A DNA stretch of 64,000 nt from CAYQSU01 sp964420325 (GTDB lineage Bacteria; Pseudomonadota; Alphaproteobacteria; Rhodospirillales; Defluviicoccaceae), in the NCBI GenBank assembly GCA_964420325.1, contig CAYQSU010000001.1, forward strand, positions 1 to 64,000, written 5' to 3'. Made by a program: the position numbers and the translations under genes. Under the pieces are notes generated by a model. It had not been told where the DNA came from. It ran no database searches and worked only from the letters and a program-made list of their open reading frames with translations. Shown here one piece after another: positions 17,382-26,294 of this stretch (positions are counted from its first letter, which is position 1; every line of letters begins with the position of its first letter).

Positions 17382-18029
17382 ATGCCAGAGGTGATCTTCA
17401 ACGGGACCGAGGGGAGACTCGAGGGGCGATACCACCACTCCAGGCGTCCGGGCGCGCCGATTGCCGTGCTCCTCCATCCCGATCCGCGCCACGGCGGCAC
17501 CATGAACAACCGCGTGGTGTTCGTCATGTACCAGGAGTTTCAGCGCCGCGGCTTCTCCGTGCTGCGCTTCAACTTCCGCGGCGTCGGCCGCTCCCAAGGC
17601 GTGTCCGACAACGGCCAGGGCGAGCTCAGCGACGGCGCGTCGGCACTCGACTGGGTCGAGAGCTTCAATCCGAATGCGGCGGAATGCTGGATCGGCGGAT
17701 ACTCCTTCGGCGCATGGATCGGCATGCAGCTGATGATGCGCCGCCCGGAGATCAACCGCTTCATCGCCATCTCGCCCCCGGCCGGCCTCCACGACTTCTC
17801 TTTTCTCGCCCCCTGTCCGGCCTCGGGGCTGATGATCCACGGCTCGAAGGATACGCTGGTGGCACCGGCCGCCGTCGCCAAGCTGGCGCAGAAGTTATCC
17901 AGCCAGCGGAACGTCACGGTCGAGTACCGCGAGATCGCCGGCGCCGATCACTTCTTCGCCGATCATATGCAGGAGCTGGCCGCGGCCGTCTCCGACTATC
18001 TCGACCGCGCGCTGGCGGAGCCGGCCTAG
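17382..18029 (+). CDS. Alpha/beta hydrolase
   Basis: The product has 215 residues, with the nucleophile elbow GYSFGAW, an oxyanion-side HPDPRHGG motif, an acid in GSKDTL and a final histidine in GADHFF. This matches the small cytoplasmic COG2945-type hydrolases. The substrate is unknown. It is divergent from cysE across a 222-base gap and converges on anmK with only 1 base between the stops. Confidence 0.88.
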   Translation: MPEVIFNGTEGRLEGRYHHSRRPGAPIAVLLHPDPRHGGTMNNRVVFVMYQEFQRRGFSVLRFNFRGVGRSQGVSDNGQGELSDGASALDWVESFNPNAAECWIGGYSFGAWIGMQLMMRRPEINRFIAISPPAGLHDFSFLAPCPASGLMIHGSKDTLVAPAAVAKLAQKLSSQRNVTVEYREIAGADHFFADHMQELAAAVSDYLDRALAEPA

Positions 18030-18030
18030 G

Positions 18031-19209
18031 TCACTGTGGCGCTGCTGGCGCCGAACGGCCCGCGACCGGCCGCCGATCCGCCGCGGCCGGCCGTCTCAGG
18101 CGGCCGCCGGTCATCGGCGTGGGAACGCCGGTCGTCGTCGGCAGGCTCAGCGGCTCGCCTAAGAGCGATCGCACCGCGAGGAAGGCGAAGGCCTGGGCCT
18201 CCAGGGCATCGCCGTCCCAGCCGACGGCCTCGACGGGCTCGACCGGAGCGCCGCAGGCGTCCACCAGCATCGCCATCAGCGTGCGGTTGTGGCGGCCGCC
18301 GCCGCACACCAGCCAGCGCAGCGGCGGCGCCGGCATGAATGCCCGCGCCTCGGCCACCGCCCTCGCGGTGAACGCCGTCAGCGTCGCGGCGCCGTCCTCG
18401 GGCGAGAGCTTGCGGACGCCCTGCAAGACCACGGCGTAGGTGTCGCGGTCGAGCGACTTCGGCGGGGAGGCGCGGAAGTGGTCGTCGGCGAGCCAGACCC
18501 GGAGGCGGTCCTCGTGCACCCGCCCGCCCTGGGCGAGGCGGCCGCGCTCGTCCCATTGGCGTCCGGTCACTGCCTGCACCCAGTCGTCGATGAGCGCGTT
18601 GCCGGGCCCGGTGTCGAAGGCCACGACCTCGGGTCCGCCGCCGTCGTCCTCGCCGATCCAGGTGACGTTGGCGACGCCGCCGACGTTCAGCACCGCAAGC
18701 GGCTTCGCCAGCGGCCTGGCGAGGGCGGCGTGGTAGAGCGGGGCGAGCGGCGCCCCGTGCCCGCCCGCCTCGACATCCCGGGACCGGAAGTCCTCGACCA
18801 CGGGAATGCCGGTGGCATCGGCCAGGAGTTGGCCGTCCCCGACCTGCCGGGTGATGCGCAGGTCGGGCCGATGGATCACCGTGTGCCCGTGGAAGCCGAT
18901 GACGTCGACGCCGCCGGTGGCGGATGCGTCCGCGTGCAGCAGGCGGAGGACGGCGTCGGCGTGCAAAAGAGTGAGCTCACGGATCGTCTCCTCGTCTCCG
19001 TCGCCGGGCTCGCGCCCGAGGAGCCCCCGCAACCGGTCGCGGAACCGCGAGGTGTACGGATAGGTGGCGACGGCCCCGCACCCTCGAACGCGCTCGCCGT
19101 CGGTCTCGAGGATCGCTGCGTCGATGCCGTCCATCGACGTCCCGCTCATCAGCCCGAGCGCCCGCATCGGCATCCGCGGCGCGGCCGCGGCACCCGGCCC
19201 GGCCGTCAC
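18031..19209 (-). CDS. anmK: Anhydro-N-acetylmuramic acid kinase AnmK
   Basis: AnmK phosphorylates and opens 1,6-anhydroMurNAc in peptidoglycan recycling. The ATP-binding GLMSGTSMDGIDAA lies near the N-terminus, with further motifs at VLNVGGVANVT, FDTGPGNALIDDWV and LVCGGGRHNRTLM. The GTG at 19209 is supported by GGAGG 6 bases upstream, though ATGs at 19173 and 19167 would also leave an intact enzyme. It is divergent from tyrS, as in several other alphaproteobacteria (family knowledge). Confidence 0.94.
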   Translation of the reverse strand: MTAGPGAAAAPRMPMRALGLMSGTSMDGIDAAILETDGERVRGCGAVATYPYTSRFRDRLRGLLGREPGDGDEETIRELTLLHADAVLRLLHADASATGGVDVIGFHGHTVIHRPDLRITRQVGDGQLLADATGIPVVEDFRSRDVEAGGHGAPLAPLYHAALARPLAKPLAVLNVGGVANVTWIGEDDGGGPEVVAFDTGPGNALIDDWVQAVTGRQWDERGRLAQGGRVHEDRLRVWLADDHFRASPPKSLDRDTYAVVLQGVRKLSPEDGAATLTAFTARAVAEARAFMPAPPLRWLVCGGGRHNRTLMAMLVDACGAPVEPVEAVGWDGDALEAQAFAFLAVRSLLGEPLSLPTTTGVPTPMTGGRLRRPAAADRRPVAGRSAPAAPQ

Positions 19210-19304
19210 CGCAGGCCTCCGGGGCCGGCGTTGCCAGGTCCTGTTCGTTGTGTTAAGTGCGCGCCTCCAACCGACGTCCGAACCCGTTCGGTCGAGGGAA
19301 GGCG

Positions 19305-20558
19305 ATGACCGCGTACCGCTCCGACTTCATCCGCCGCATCATCGAGCGCGGTTACCTGCGCCAGTGCACGGACCTCGCCGGCCTCGACCGTCTTGCCGCC
19401 GAGGGGCCGGTGACGGCGTACGTCGGCTTCGACTGCACGGCGCCAAGCCTGCACGCCGGCAGCCTCGTCTCGATCATGCTGCTGAGGCTCCTCCAGCGCA
19501 CGGGCCACCAGCCGATCGTGCTGATGGGCGGCGGCACCTCGAAGGTCGGCGACCCCTCGGGACGGGACGAGGCGAGGAAGCTCCTGTCGGACCGAGAGAT
19601 CGACGCCAACATGGCCGGCATCAAGCGGGTGTTCGCGCGCTTCCTCGACTTCGGCGACGGGCCGACCGACGCCGTCATGGTCGACAACGCCGACTGGCTC
19701 GACGGTCTGCGCTACATTCCGTTCCTGCGAGACTACGGAAGCCACTTCTCGGTCAACCGGATGCTCGCCTTCGATTCCGTCAAGCTCCGTCTCGACCGCG
19801 AGCAGCCGCTGTCGTTCCTCGAGTTCAACTACATGGTGCTCCAGGCCTACGACTTCCTCGAGCTTGCGCGCCGCCGCGGCTGCCGTCTGCAAATGGGCGG
19901 TTCCGATCAGTGGGGGAACATCATCTCGGGCGTCGATCTCGCCCGCCGCACCGACGGCCTCGCCCTGTTCGGCCTGACGACGCCGCTCCTGACGACGGCG
20001 TCGGGCGCCAAGATGGGCAAGACCGCCGAGGGCGCGGTCTGGCTCTCAGCCGAGATGCTCTCTCCCTACCAGTACTGGCAGTACTGGCGCAACATCGACG
20101 ACGCCGACGTCGGCCGCTTCCTCAGGCTTTACACCGAGCTGCCGCTGGACGAGATCGGCCGCCTGGAGCACCTCGAGGGCGCCGAGATCAACGCTGCGAA
20201 GATCGTCCTCGCCAACGAGGCGACGCGCCTCTGCCACGGCGCCGACGCCGCCGAGGCGGCGGCGGCGACCGCTCTGAAAACGTTCGTCGAAGGGGTCCGT
20301 GGCGACGAGCTGCCGACCGTGGAGGTGCCGACGGCAGAGCTCAAGGAGGGCATCCCCGCCTTCGAGCTCCTGCGCCGGGCCGGCCTTGCCGCCTCCGGGG
20401 GCGAGGCGCGCAAGATCATCCGCGGCGGCGGCGGCCGCATCAACGATGCCGTCATCGCCACCGAGACCCGGCTCGTCACCGAGGCCGACCTGGACGCCGG
20501 GCGCCTGGTCAAGCTGTCCGCCGGCAAGAAGCGGCACGCCCTCGTGCGTGCCGTCTAG
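19305..20558 (+). CDS. tyrS: Tyrosyl-tRNA synthetase
   Basis: This class I synthetase has 417 residues with a HIGH-type motif PSLHAGS (about 47), SDQWGN and a KMSKS-type loop KMGKT (about 235). A C-terminal S4 RNA-binding domain is seen in ELLRRAGLAASGGEARKII and the following residues. The ATG at 19305 follows GAGGGAAGG. The protein is complete and of standard length. Confidence 0.97.
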   Translation: MTAYRSDFIRRIIERGYLRQCTDLAGLDRLAAEGPVTAYVGFDCTAPSLHAGSLVSIMLLRLLQRTGHQPIVLMGGGTSKVGDPSGRDEARKLLSDREIDANMAGIKRVFARFLDFGDGPTDAVMVDNADWLDGLRYIPFLRDYGSHFSVNRMLAFDSVKLRLDREQPLSFLEFNYMVLQAYDFLELARRRGCRLQMGGSDQWGNIISGVDLARRTDGLALFGLTTPLLTTASGAKMGKTAEGAVWLSAEMLSPYQYWQYWRNIDDADVGRFLRLYTELPLDEIGRLEHLEGAEINAAKIVLANEATRLCHGADAAEAAAATALKTFVEGVRGDELPTVEVPTAELKEGIPAFELLRRAGLAASGGEARKIIRGGGGRINDAVIATETRLVTEADLDAGRLVKLSAGKKRHALVRAV

Positions 20559-20698
20559 CGGCCGCCGCCCGTCGTGCCCCTCGGTCGCTCGCGTCCTGGC
20601 CCCGCCGGCCGGTCGGCGGTACGCTGTCGCTCGCGGACGCGGCCGGCGGCCGCATCGGCGGCGTTTGCAGGACTGGCTTGCAGGAGCGGGAGTCAGGG

Positions 20699-21025
20699 AT
20701 GGCCGAGGAACGAACCTTCGACGGCGTGACCGAGGCCGTCTGGCAGGCGCTGAAGCAGTCGACGCGCGACGAGTTCGGCACCGTCTACGATCCGCCCGGG
20801 GACGATTGTGGCACGGCGGTGACGAGGACGCCGATTGGCGACATCGTCATCCGCTTCGTCTACGAGCCCGACAAGGAGCGGCTCACCTATCGGATCGAGA
20901 GGAAGCCCTTCTTCGTGTCGAGCCGGCAGATCTGGGAGGGAACCCAGGACCGAATCGACGCCTGCCGGGCGAACGAGGCGAGAGGCCCCGGCGGGCCTGA
21001 GGATGATCCGCCGGCATCGCGCTGA
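20699..21025 (+). CDS. Hypothetical protein (108 aa)
   Basis: The ATG at 20699 follows GCGGGAG. The product is soluble and acidic, with a compact alpha/beta core (IGDIVIRFVYEPDKERLTYR, then FFVSSRQIWEGTQDRIDACR) and a disordered Gly/Pro tail. I do not recognise the family. It stands alone between tyrS and an XRE regulator. Confidence 0.65.
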   Translation: MAEERTFDGVTEAVWQALKQSTRDEFGTVYDPPGDDCGTAVTRTPIGDIVIRFVYEPDKERLTYRIERKPFFVSSRQIWEGTQDRIDACRANEARGPGGPEDDPPASR

Positions 21026-21076
21026 GAGGAAGGGTTTCGGGCGCGTTCGCGCGGCGCCATGCCGGTCCCGCTGCGC

Positions 21077-21232
21077 CTACCGCCGATGCAGGCAGCGCCT
21101 CAGGGCACTCGACACCGTGGCCCGCAGGCGCCGGAGACGGGTACCCCAGGCGCAATTCCTCTTGGCTGCGCTCTGGAGGTCGATCCGCTCGGTCCCCAGA
21201 TAGGCACGTGCGAGAAGCAGGTCAGCCAGCAT
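21077..21232 (-). CDS. Possible small basic protein (51 aa)
   Basis: The gap from 21026 to 21453 holds only this candidate. A GGAGG site lies 6 bases before the ATG at 21232. The product (MLADLLLARAYLGTERIDLQ at its start) has an amphipathic N-terminus and an Arg-rich C-terminus (TRLRRLRATVSSALRRCLHR). Codon bias is weak evidence at this length and no family is recognised. The rest of the gap, including the AT-rich 21306-21320 stretch, may hold the promoter of the XRE gene. Confidence 0.35.
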   Translation of the reverse strand: MLADLLLARAYLGTERIDLQSAAKRNCAWGTRLRRLRATVSSALRRCLHRR

Positions 21233-21453
21233 GACGATCCTCCACATGCCGCACACACGCGACAGCCACGGGTGAACGCGCCGAGCCGCGAGGCTCCATC
21301 TGCTACTTTTAAGAGCATACGCACGTGGTGCGCCCAGGTCAACCGGAAAGCGCACCCCGTGCGCTGTTGTTGCCCGGTCTCCACGGATCCTGTTAGATTT
21401 GCTGCGGTTACCGGCCGGCCACGCCGCGGCGACCGGGCCTCGAGGAGCGAGCC

Positions 21454-21711
21454 ATGCGACCGTCCGACTTCAAGCGCTGGCGAAAGACGCTGAAACTCTC
21501 CCAGAAGGAGGCCGCGAACGCGCTCGGCCTCAAGCGACGGATGGTGCAGTATTACGAGAAGGGCGAGCGCGACGGCGACAAGGTGCAGGTCCCGAAGGCC
21601 GTGCGGCTGGCGTGCTACGCCCTGTCGCTGGGCGTCGACGACTACCACGGTCCCGACGGGAAGGGCCACGGGGAGAAAGCGGCCGCGGCGGCGGCGACGC
21701 GGAGCGAATAG
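21454..21711 (+). CDS. Small XRE-type helix-turn-helix protein
   Basis: The product has 85 residues. The helix-turn-helix (FKRWRKTLKLSQKEAANALG, then KRRMVQYYEKG) occupies most of the protein, followed by VPKAVRLACYALSLGVDDY and an Ala-rich tail. GAGGAG precedes the ATG. It probably binds DNA as a dimer; the target is unknown. It lies 50 bases before ggt. Confidence 0.85.
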   Translation: MRPSDFKRWRKTLKLSQKEAANALGLKRRMVQYYEKGERDGDKVQVPKAVRLACYALSLGVDDYHGPDGKGHGEKAAAAAATRSE

Positions 21712-21761
21712 GGCCGTCGGTCGGCCACCGGCCGCAACGGTCCTCGAGCCTGCGGGAGACC

Positions 21762-23510
21762 ATGATGAGTGGCGTGCTCAGCCGCACCTTGGTCCCGGTT
21801 CTCGGGTGCTTCGCCGGTCTCGCCCTGGCGCTGGCGCCCGTTGTCTCGCCGGCGCAGGACGCGGCGATCGTCTCCGAGCGCGACATCTTTCACCCAGTGT
21901 TCGCGAAGCACGGGATGGTCGCCACGCAGGAGGAGACGGCGACGCGGATCGGCGTCGAGGTGCTCAAGGCCGGCGGCAACGCCGTCGACGCCGCGGCCGC
22001 CATCGGCTTCGCGCTCGCCGTCACCCTGCCGCACGCCGGCAACCTGGGCGGTGGCGGCTTCATGATCGTCCACGACGCCGGCGCCAATGAGACCGTGGCC
22101 ATCGACTACCGGGAGACGGCGCCGGCCGCTGCGCACGAGGACATGTACTTGGATGCGACGGGCGAGGTGGATGTCGACAAGGCGCGCCACTCGCACTTGG
22201 CTGTCGGTGTTCCCGGCACCGTCGCCGGTCTCGCGCTGGCCCTCGAACGCTTCGGAACGATGACGCTCGCCGACGTCATGCGGCCGGCGATCCGGCTCGC
22301 CCTGGACGGCATCGTGGTCGGCCCGGATCTCGCCGCGTCCCTGGCCGCCCGCCGGGCGCGGCTCGCCCCGTGGCCGGAGACGATGAAGGTCTTCTTCAAG
22401 CCGGACGGCTCCGCCTACCAGCCCGGAGACGTCCTGGTGCAGACGGATCTGGCGTGGTCTCTGCGCCAGATCGCCGAGAACGGCCCCCTCGCCTTCTACC
22501 GGGGCGAGATCGCCGCCCGGATCGTCGACGACATGCGGACGCACGGCGGCGCGATGACGCTGGAGGACCTCGCCGCCTACCGACCGGTCATCCGCGAGCC
22601 GGTCCGCGGCCGCTACCGCGGCTACGAGATCGCATCGATGCCGCCGCCGAGCTCGGGCGGCGTCCACATCGTCCAGATCCTCAACATCCTCGAAGACTTT
22701 CCCATCGGCACCCTCGGGGCCAACGGTGCCGAGAGCATCCACCTGATGGCGGAGGCGACGAAGCTTGCCTACGCCGATCGCAGCCGCCACCTCGGCGATC
22801 CCGACTTCGCTCGCGTGCCGGTCGAGGGCCTGACCTCGAAGGCCTATGCCCGGGCCTTGCGCGCAGGGATCGACCGCCACCGCGCCACGCCGTCGGCGAC
22901 CATCGCCCCCGGCGATCCGGCTCCTTACGAGAGCGCCGAGACCACGCACTTCTCGGTGATCGACAGGCACGGCACCGTCGTCGCCAACACCTACACGATC
23001 AACTTCAGCTACGGCTCGGGCATCGTCGCCGCCGGCACGGGGATTCTCCTCAACAACGAGATGGACGACTTCTCGGCCAAGCCGGGGGTGCCGAACGCCT
23101 ACGGGCTGATCGGCGGCGAGGCGAACGCGATCGCGCCCGGCAAGCGGCCGTTGAGCTCGATGTCGCCGACGATCGTGTTCAAGGCCGGGAAGCCGTTCCT
23201 CGCCACCGGCAGCCCGGGCGGCAGCCGCATCATCTCGACGACGCTGCAGGTGATCGTCAACGTCGTCGATCACGGCATGAACATCGCCGCCGCCCAGGCG
23301 AGCCCCCGCATCCATCACCAGTGGCTGCCGGACGAGCTGCGCGTGGAGGTGGGCCTCAGCCCCGACACGCTCGCCCTGCTCGCCGCCAAGGGCCACGTGA
23401 TCGCCGTCGGCGACGCCATGGGCAGCGCCCAGTCGATCATGCGGACGGAGGACGGCCTGTTCGGTGCCTCCGATCCGCGCCGCCCCGGCGCCCTGACCCT
23501 GGGCTATTGA
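21762..23510 (+). CDS. ggt: Gamma-glutamyltranspeptidase
   Basis: This periplasmic enzyme cleaves the gamma-glutamyl bond of glutathione. It has a signal peptide (LVPVLGCFAGLALALAPVVS), the large-subunit motif LPHAGNLGGGGFM, and an autoprocessing site before Thr394 (ETTHFSV), which becomes the N-terminal nucleophile of the small subunit. The GSPGGSRI motif closes the active site. At 582 residues the length is normal. queG follows 17 bases later. Confidence 0.95.
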   Translation: MMSGVLSRTLVPVLGCFAGLALALAPVVSPAQDAAIVSERDIFHPVFAKHGMVATQEETATRIGVEVLKAGGNAVDAAAAIGFALAVTLPHAGNLGGGGFMIVHDAGANETVAIDYRETAPAAAHEDMYLDATGEVDVDKARHSHLAVGVPGTVAGLALALERFGTMTLADVMRPAIRLALDGIVVGPDLAASLAARRARLAPWPETMKVFFKPDGSAYQPGDVLVQTDLAWSLRQIAENGPLAFYRGEIAARIVDDMRTHGGAMTLEDLAAYRPVIREPVRGRYRGYEIASMPPPSSGGVHIVQILNILEDFPIGTLGANGAESIHLMAEATKLAYADRSRHLGDPDFARVPVEGLTSKAYARALRAGIDRHRATPSATIAPGDPAPYESAETTHFSVIDRHGTVVANTYTINFSYGSGIVAAGTGILLNNEMDDFSAKPGVPNAYGLIGGEANAIAPGKRPLSSMSPTIVFKAGKPFLATGSPGGSRIISTTLQVIVNVVDHGMNIAAAQASPRIHHQWLPDELRVEVGLSPDTLALLAAKGHVIAVGDAMGSAQSIMRTEDGLFGASDPRRPGALTLGY

Positions 23511-23527
23511 AGGAAGCTCGTACCGGG

Positions 23528-24583
23528 TTGAGCGAGTCCATCGACCACGTGGCAAAGGACCACATCCGCATCGAGGCCAAGGCCATCGGCTTCGATGCCG
23601 TCGGATTCGCGGCCGCTGGCGGCGATGGCAGGGACGCCGAACACCTCTCCCGATACCTCGCCGAAGGCCGCCACGGCGACATGGGCTGGATGGCCGCAAC
23701 CGCCGACCGCCGCGCCGATCCCCGGGCGTTGTGGCCGGAGGCGCGGAGCATCATCGCGGTCGGCGTCAGCTATGCGCCGGACCGGGACCCGCTGGAAGCG
23801 CTCGCCCAGCCTGACCGCGCCGGCATCAGCGTCTACGCCCGGGGGCGGGACTACCATGCCGTGGTCAAGAAGCGCCTGAAGGCGCTGGCGCGCTGGCTGG
23901 TCGAGACCCATGGCGGCGAGGTCAAGGTGTTCGTCGACACCGCGCCCGTGATGGAGAAGCCGGTCGCCATGCGCGCCGGCCTCGGCTGGATCGGCAAGCA
24001 CACCAACCTGGTATCCCGCCGCTTCGGCTCGTGGCTGTTCCTGGGCGAGGTGTTCACCACGCTCGCGATCCCACCCGACGCCGCCGAGGTCGATCATTGC
24101 GGCCATTGTGACCGCTGCCTCCGGGCCTGCCCCACCGGCGCCCTGCCGGAGCCCTACCGCATCGAGCCGCGCCGCTGCATTTCTTACCTCACCATCGAGC
24201 ACAAGGGCCCGATCGACGAGGATCTTCGCCCGCTGATCGGCAACCGCGTCTACGGCTGTGACGACTGCCTCGCCGTCTGCCCGTGGAACAAGTTCGCCGC
24301 GCCGACCTCCCATGACGAGCTGAGGCCTCGGGCTGAGCTTGCGGCGCCACGCATCGCCGAACTCGCGAGCCTCGACGACGCCGCCTTCCGCGGCCTGTTC
24401 GCCGGGACCGCGATCAAGCGGAGCGGCCGCGACCGGCTGGTCCGCAACACCATGATCGCCCTCGGCAACGCCGGCGATCCGGTGACCGTCGCACTCGTCG
24501 AGGACACCATCGACGATCCCTCGCCCGTGGTCGGCGAAGCCGCCCGCTGGGCGCGGGATCGCCTGAAATCCGAGGGAGAATAG
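23528..24583 (+). CDS. queG: Epoxyqueuosine reductase QueG
   Basis: QueG carries out the last step of queuosine synthesis in tRNA, using cobalamin and two [4Fe-4S] clusters. The two ferredoxin-type motifs are CGHCDRCLRACP (about 190-201) and CDDCLAVCP (about 243-251), followed by a HEAT-like C-terminus. The TTG at 23528 is chosen from the family N-terminus (SESIDHVAKDHIRIEAKAIG); no ATG lies in a suitable place. It is probably co-transcribed with ggt. Confidence 0.94.
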   Translation: MSESIDHVAKDHIRIEAKAIGFDAVGFAAAGGDGRDAEHLSRYLAEGRHGDMGWMAATADRRADPRALWPEARSIIAVGVSYAPDRDPLEALAQPDRAGISVYARGRDYHAVVKKRLKALARWLVETHGGEVKVFVDTAPVMEKPVAMRAGLGWIGKHTNLVSRRFGSWLFLGEVFTTLAIPPDAAEVDHCGHCDRCLRACPTGALPEPYRIEPRRCISYLTIEHKGPIDEDLRPLIGNRVYGCDDCLAVCPWNKFAAPTSHDELRPRAELAAPRIAELASLDDAAFRGLFAGTAIKRSGRDRLVRNTMIALGNAGDPVTVALVEDTIDDPSPVVGEAARWARDRLKSEGE

Positions 24584-24690
24584 CCTCTTGCCCGGTTGCG
24601 TCGCGATCGTGTCTCCGTCGCCGTCGCTCTTGTCGCCGCCGTCGCCGCCGACGTATGAAGCCCCGTCACCGTGACTTCGCAGGGCGACCG

Positions 24691-25503
24691 ATGCTCCACT
24701 CCCTGATGCGACGCAGCTTGGTCGGCGGCCTTCTCTTCACCCTCGCCGCCGCCGCACCTGCTGCCTCCGAACTCCTCACCCCCGGTACCGTGTTCCGCGA
24801 CTGCCCCGAATGCCCGGAGCTGGTGGTGGTCCCGGCCGGCCGCTTCGTCCTCGGCCACGGCGGCCTCACCGCATCCGAAGGACCGGCGCGCGAAGTGGTC
24901 CTCGCGCGGCCCTTCGCGATCGGCCGCTACGAGATCACCTTCGACGAGTGGGAGGCCTGCGTCGCCGCAGGCGGCTGCCAGAGGGTGCCCAACGATCACC
25001 AGTGGGGCCGCGGTCGGCGGCCGGTCATCAACGTCACCTTTGCCGAGGTCCAGGCGTATGTCGATTGGCTGGCGAGCAAGACGGGCCATCGCTACCGCCT
25101 GCCTTCGGAAGCCGAGTGGGCTTACGCCAACCGGGCCGGCAGCACCACCGCCTTCTGGTGGGGTGACGAGGCCGGCGCCGGGCGCGCCAACTGCCGCGAC
25201 TGCGGCAGCGAGTGGAGCGCCGTCGGCACCGCCCCGGTCGGATCCTTTCCAGCCAATTTCTTCGGCCTCCACGACACCACCGGCAACGTCCTCGAATGGG
25301 TGCAGGACTGCTGGTATCCCGACCACACGGGCGCCCCCGGCGACGGATCCAGCCGCGATAGCGACGACTGCCGCCAGCGCGTGGTGCGTGGCGGCTCGTG
25401 GTACTACGTCAAGAACACGGCGCGCAGCGCATGGCGATCACGCAACGACGTCCGGGTGCACAGCTACAGCGTCGGCTTCCGCGTCGTCCGCGATCTGCCA
25501 TAG
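24691..25503 (+). CDS. Secreted FGE/SUMF1-like protein, non-catalytic
   Basis: The ATG at 24691 opens a signal peptide (SLVGGLLFTLAAAAPAASE). The rest, about 235 residues, is a formylglycine-generating-enzyme fold: VPAGRFVLG, IGRYEITFDEWEACV, RLPSEAEWAYANR, HDTTGNVLEWVQDC and RVVRGGSWYY. The two active-site cysteines of true FGEs are absent from the C-terminal segment, so it is probably a binding or structural member. It is clearly related to the C-terminal domain of the protein at 35720 (shared DCGSEW and RPVINV blocks). Confidence 0.85.
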   Translation: MLHSLMRRSLVGGLLFTLAAAAPAASELLTPGTVFRDCPECPELVVVPAGRFVLGHGGLTASEGPAREVVLARPFAIGRYEITFDEWEACVAAGGCQRVPNDHQWGRGRRPVINVTFAEVQAYVDWLASKTGHRYRLPSEAEWAYANRAGSTTAFWWGDEAGAGRANCRDCGSEWSAVGTAPVGSFPANFFGLHDTTGNVLEWVQDCWYPDHTGAPGDGSSRDSDDCRQRVVRGGSWYYVKNTARSAWRSRNDVRVHSYSVGFRVVRDLP

Positions 25504-25541
25504 GCGTTGGCGCCAAGGGCCGGTGCCGGTGCGCCGCCCGC

Positions 25542-25940
25542 CTATTTGGTGGCGAGCGCGCGGGCGAGGTGGCTCAACGCTTCGCGGTGCCGTTCGCTCG
25601 GGATCTGCGTGAAGTTGCGAGCGAGTTCGAGGCACATGCGCTGACGGACGGTTAGCTCCTCCTCGCCGGGCCTGCCCTCGATGCCGTCGAAGAAGAAGCT
25701 CACCGGCACCCGCAGGACCAGCGCGATCTCGTAAAGCCTGCCCGCGGAGATGCGGTTGATGCCGCGCTCGTACTTGTGGGCCTGCTGATAGGTGACGCCG
25801 ATCATGTCGGCCATCTGCTGCTGGCTGAGCCCCAGCATCACCCGGCGTTCGCGGATGCGGCTACCGACGAATCGATCCACGTCCGTCGCCCTGACCGCAG
25901 GCCGAGCGCGCTCGGCGGTGCCTTCGCCAAAAGGTGACAT
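25542..25940 (-). CDS. XRE-family transcriptional regulator
   Basis: The product has 132 residues. The helix-turn-helix core is RIRERRVMLGLSQQQMADMI followed by VTYQQAHKYERGINRISAG, then a dimerisation tail (LRVPVSFFFDG). This is the common alphaproteobacterial single-domain XRE type. The ATG at 25940 sits 9 bases after GGGAG; an ATG at 25949 is the alternative. The target is unknown, but an inverted repeat in its own leader may be the operator. Confidence 0.85.
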   Translation of the reverse strand: MSPFGEGTAERARPAVRATDVDRFVGSRIRERRVMLGLSQQQMADMIGVTYQQAHKYERGINRISAGRLYEIALVLRVPVSFFFDGIEGRPGEEELTVRQRMCLELARNFTQIPSERHREALSHLARALATK

Positions 25941-26077
25941 GCCCTTCATCTCCCGACAGTTGACGCTGTTATCAACGCGATCTCACGGTTTGCTGCCCAC
26001 GCAGAACCCGCCGCCAATCCATACTCGAGCACCGCCTGGAGCCGCTGCATCCCGCCGGAGCCTCAAACCAGGACCGT

Positions 26078-26109
26078 GGCCACCGACATTTCACACTGTT
26101 TCGGTGGCC
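26078..26109 (-). promoter_or_regulatory. Inverted repeat in the 354-base gap upstream of the XRE gene
   Basis: Perfect 9-base arms GGCCACCGA and TCGGTGGCC flank a 14-base AT-richer centre, about 140 bases upstream of the XRE start. It may be an operator or a hairpin. Apart from this and AT-rich patches near 26160, the gap 25941-26294 shows nothing coding. Confidence 0.35.
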
Positions 26110-26294
26110 TTACCCGTCTCAGCCCGCCGCTTTCTACCGGTCGGACACGAAGACACCGGGATTATATAGCAGCTTCTGCGTAAAACCCCAGCGTTAGTTT
26201 CTGCAAGGACTACGGATCGCGGCGCTCGGACCTCCCACCGCCGGGCTTTTCGGCAGCCGGGAGCCGGTGGCCGGCCTCGAAGGGTGGCGGGCCG

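Noticed and set aside
25370..25503. C-terminus of the secreted FGE-like gene as a second DGR variable region
   Set aside because: It shares the RGGSW to GFRVV scaffold, but many intervening codons (AAG, ACG, CGA, TCA, GTG) do not fit an AAC template and no downstream hairpin was seen.
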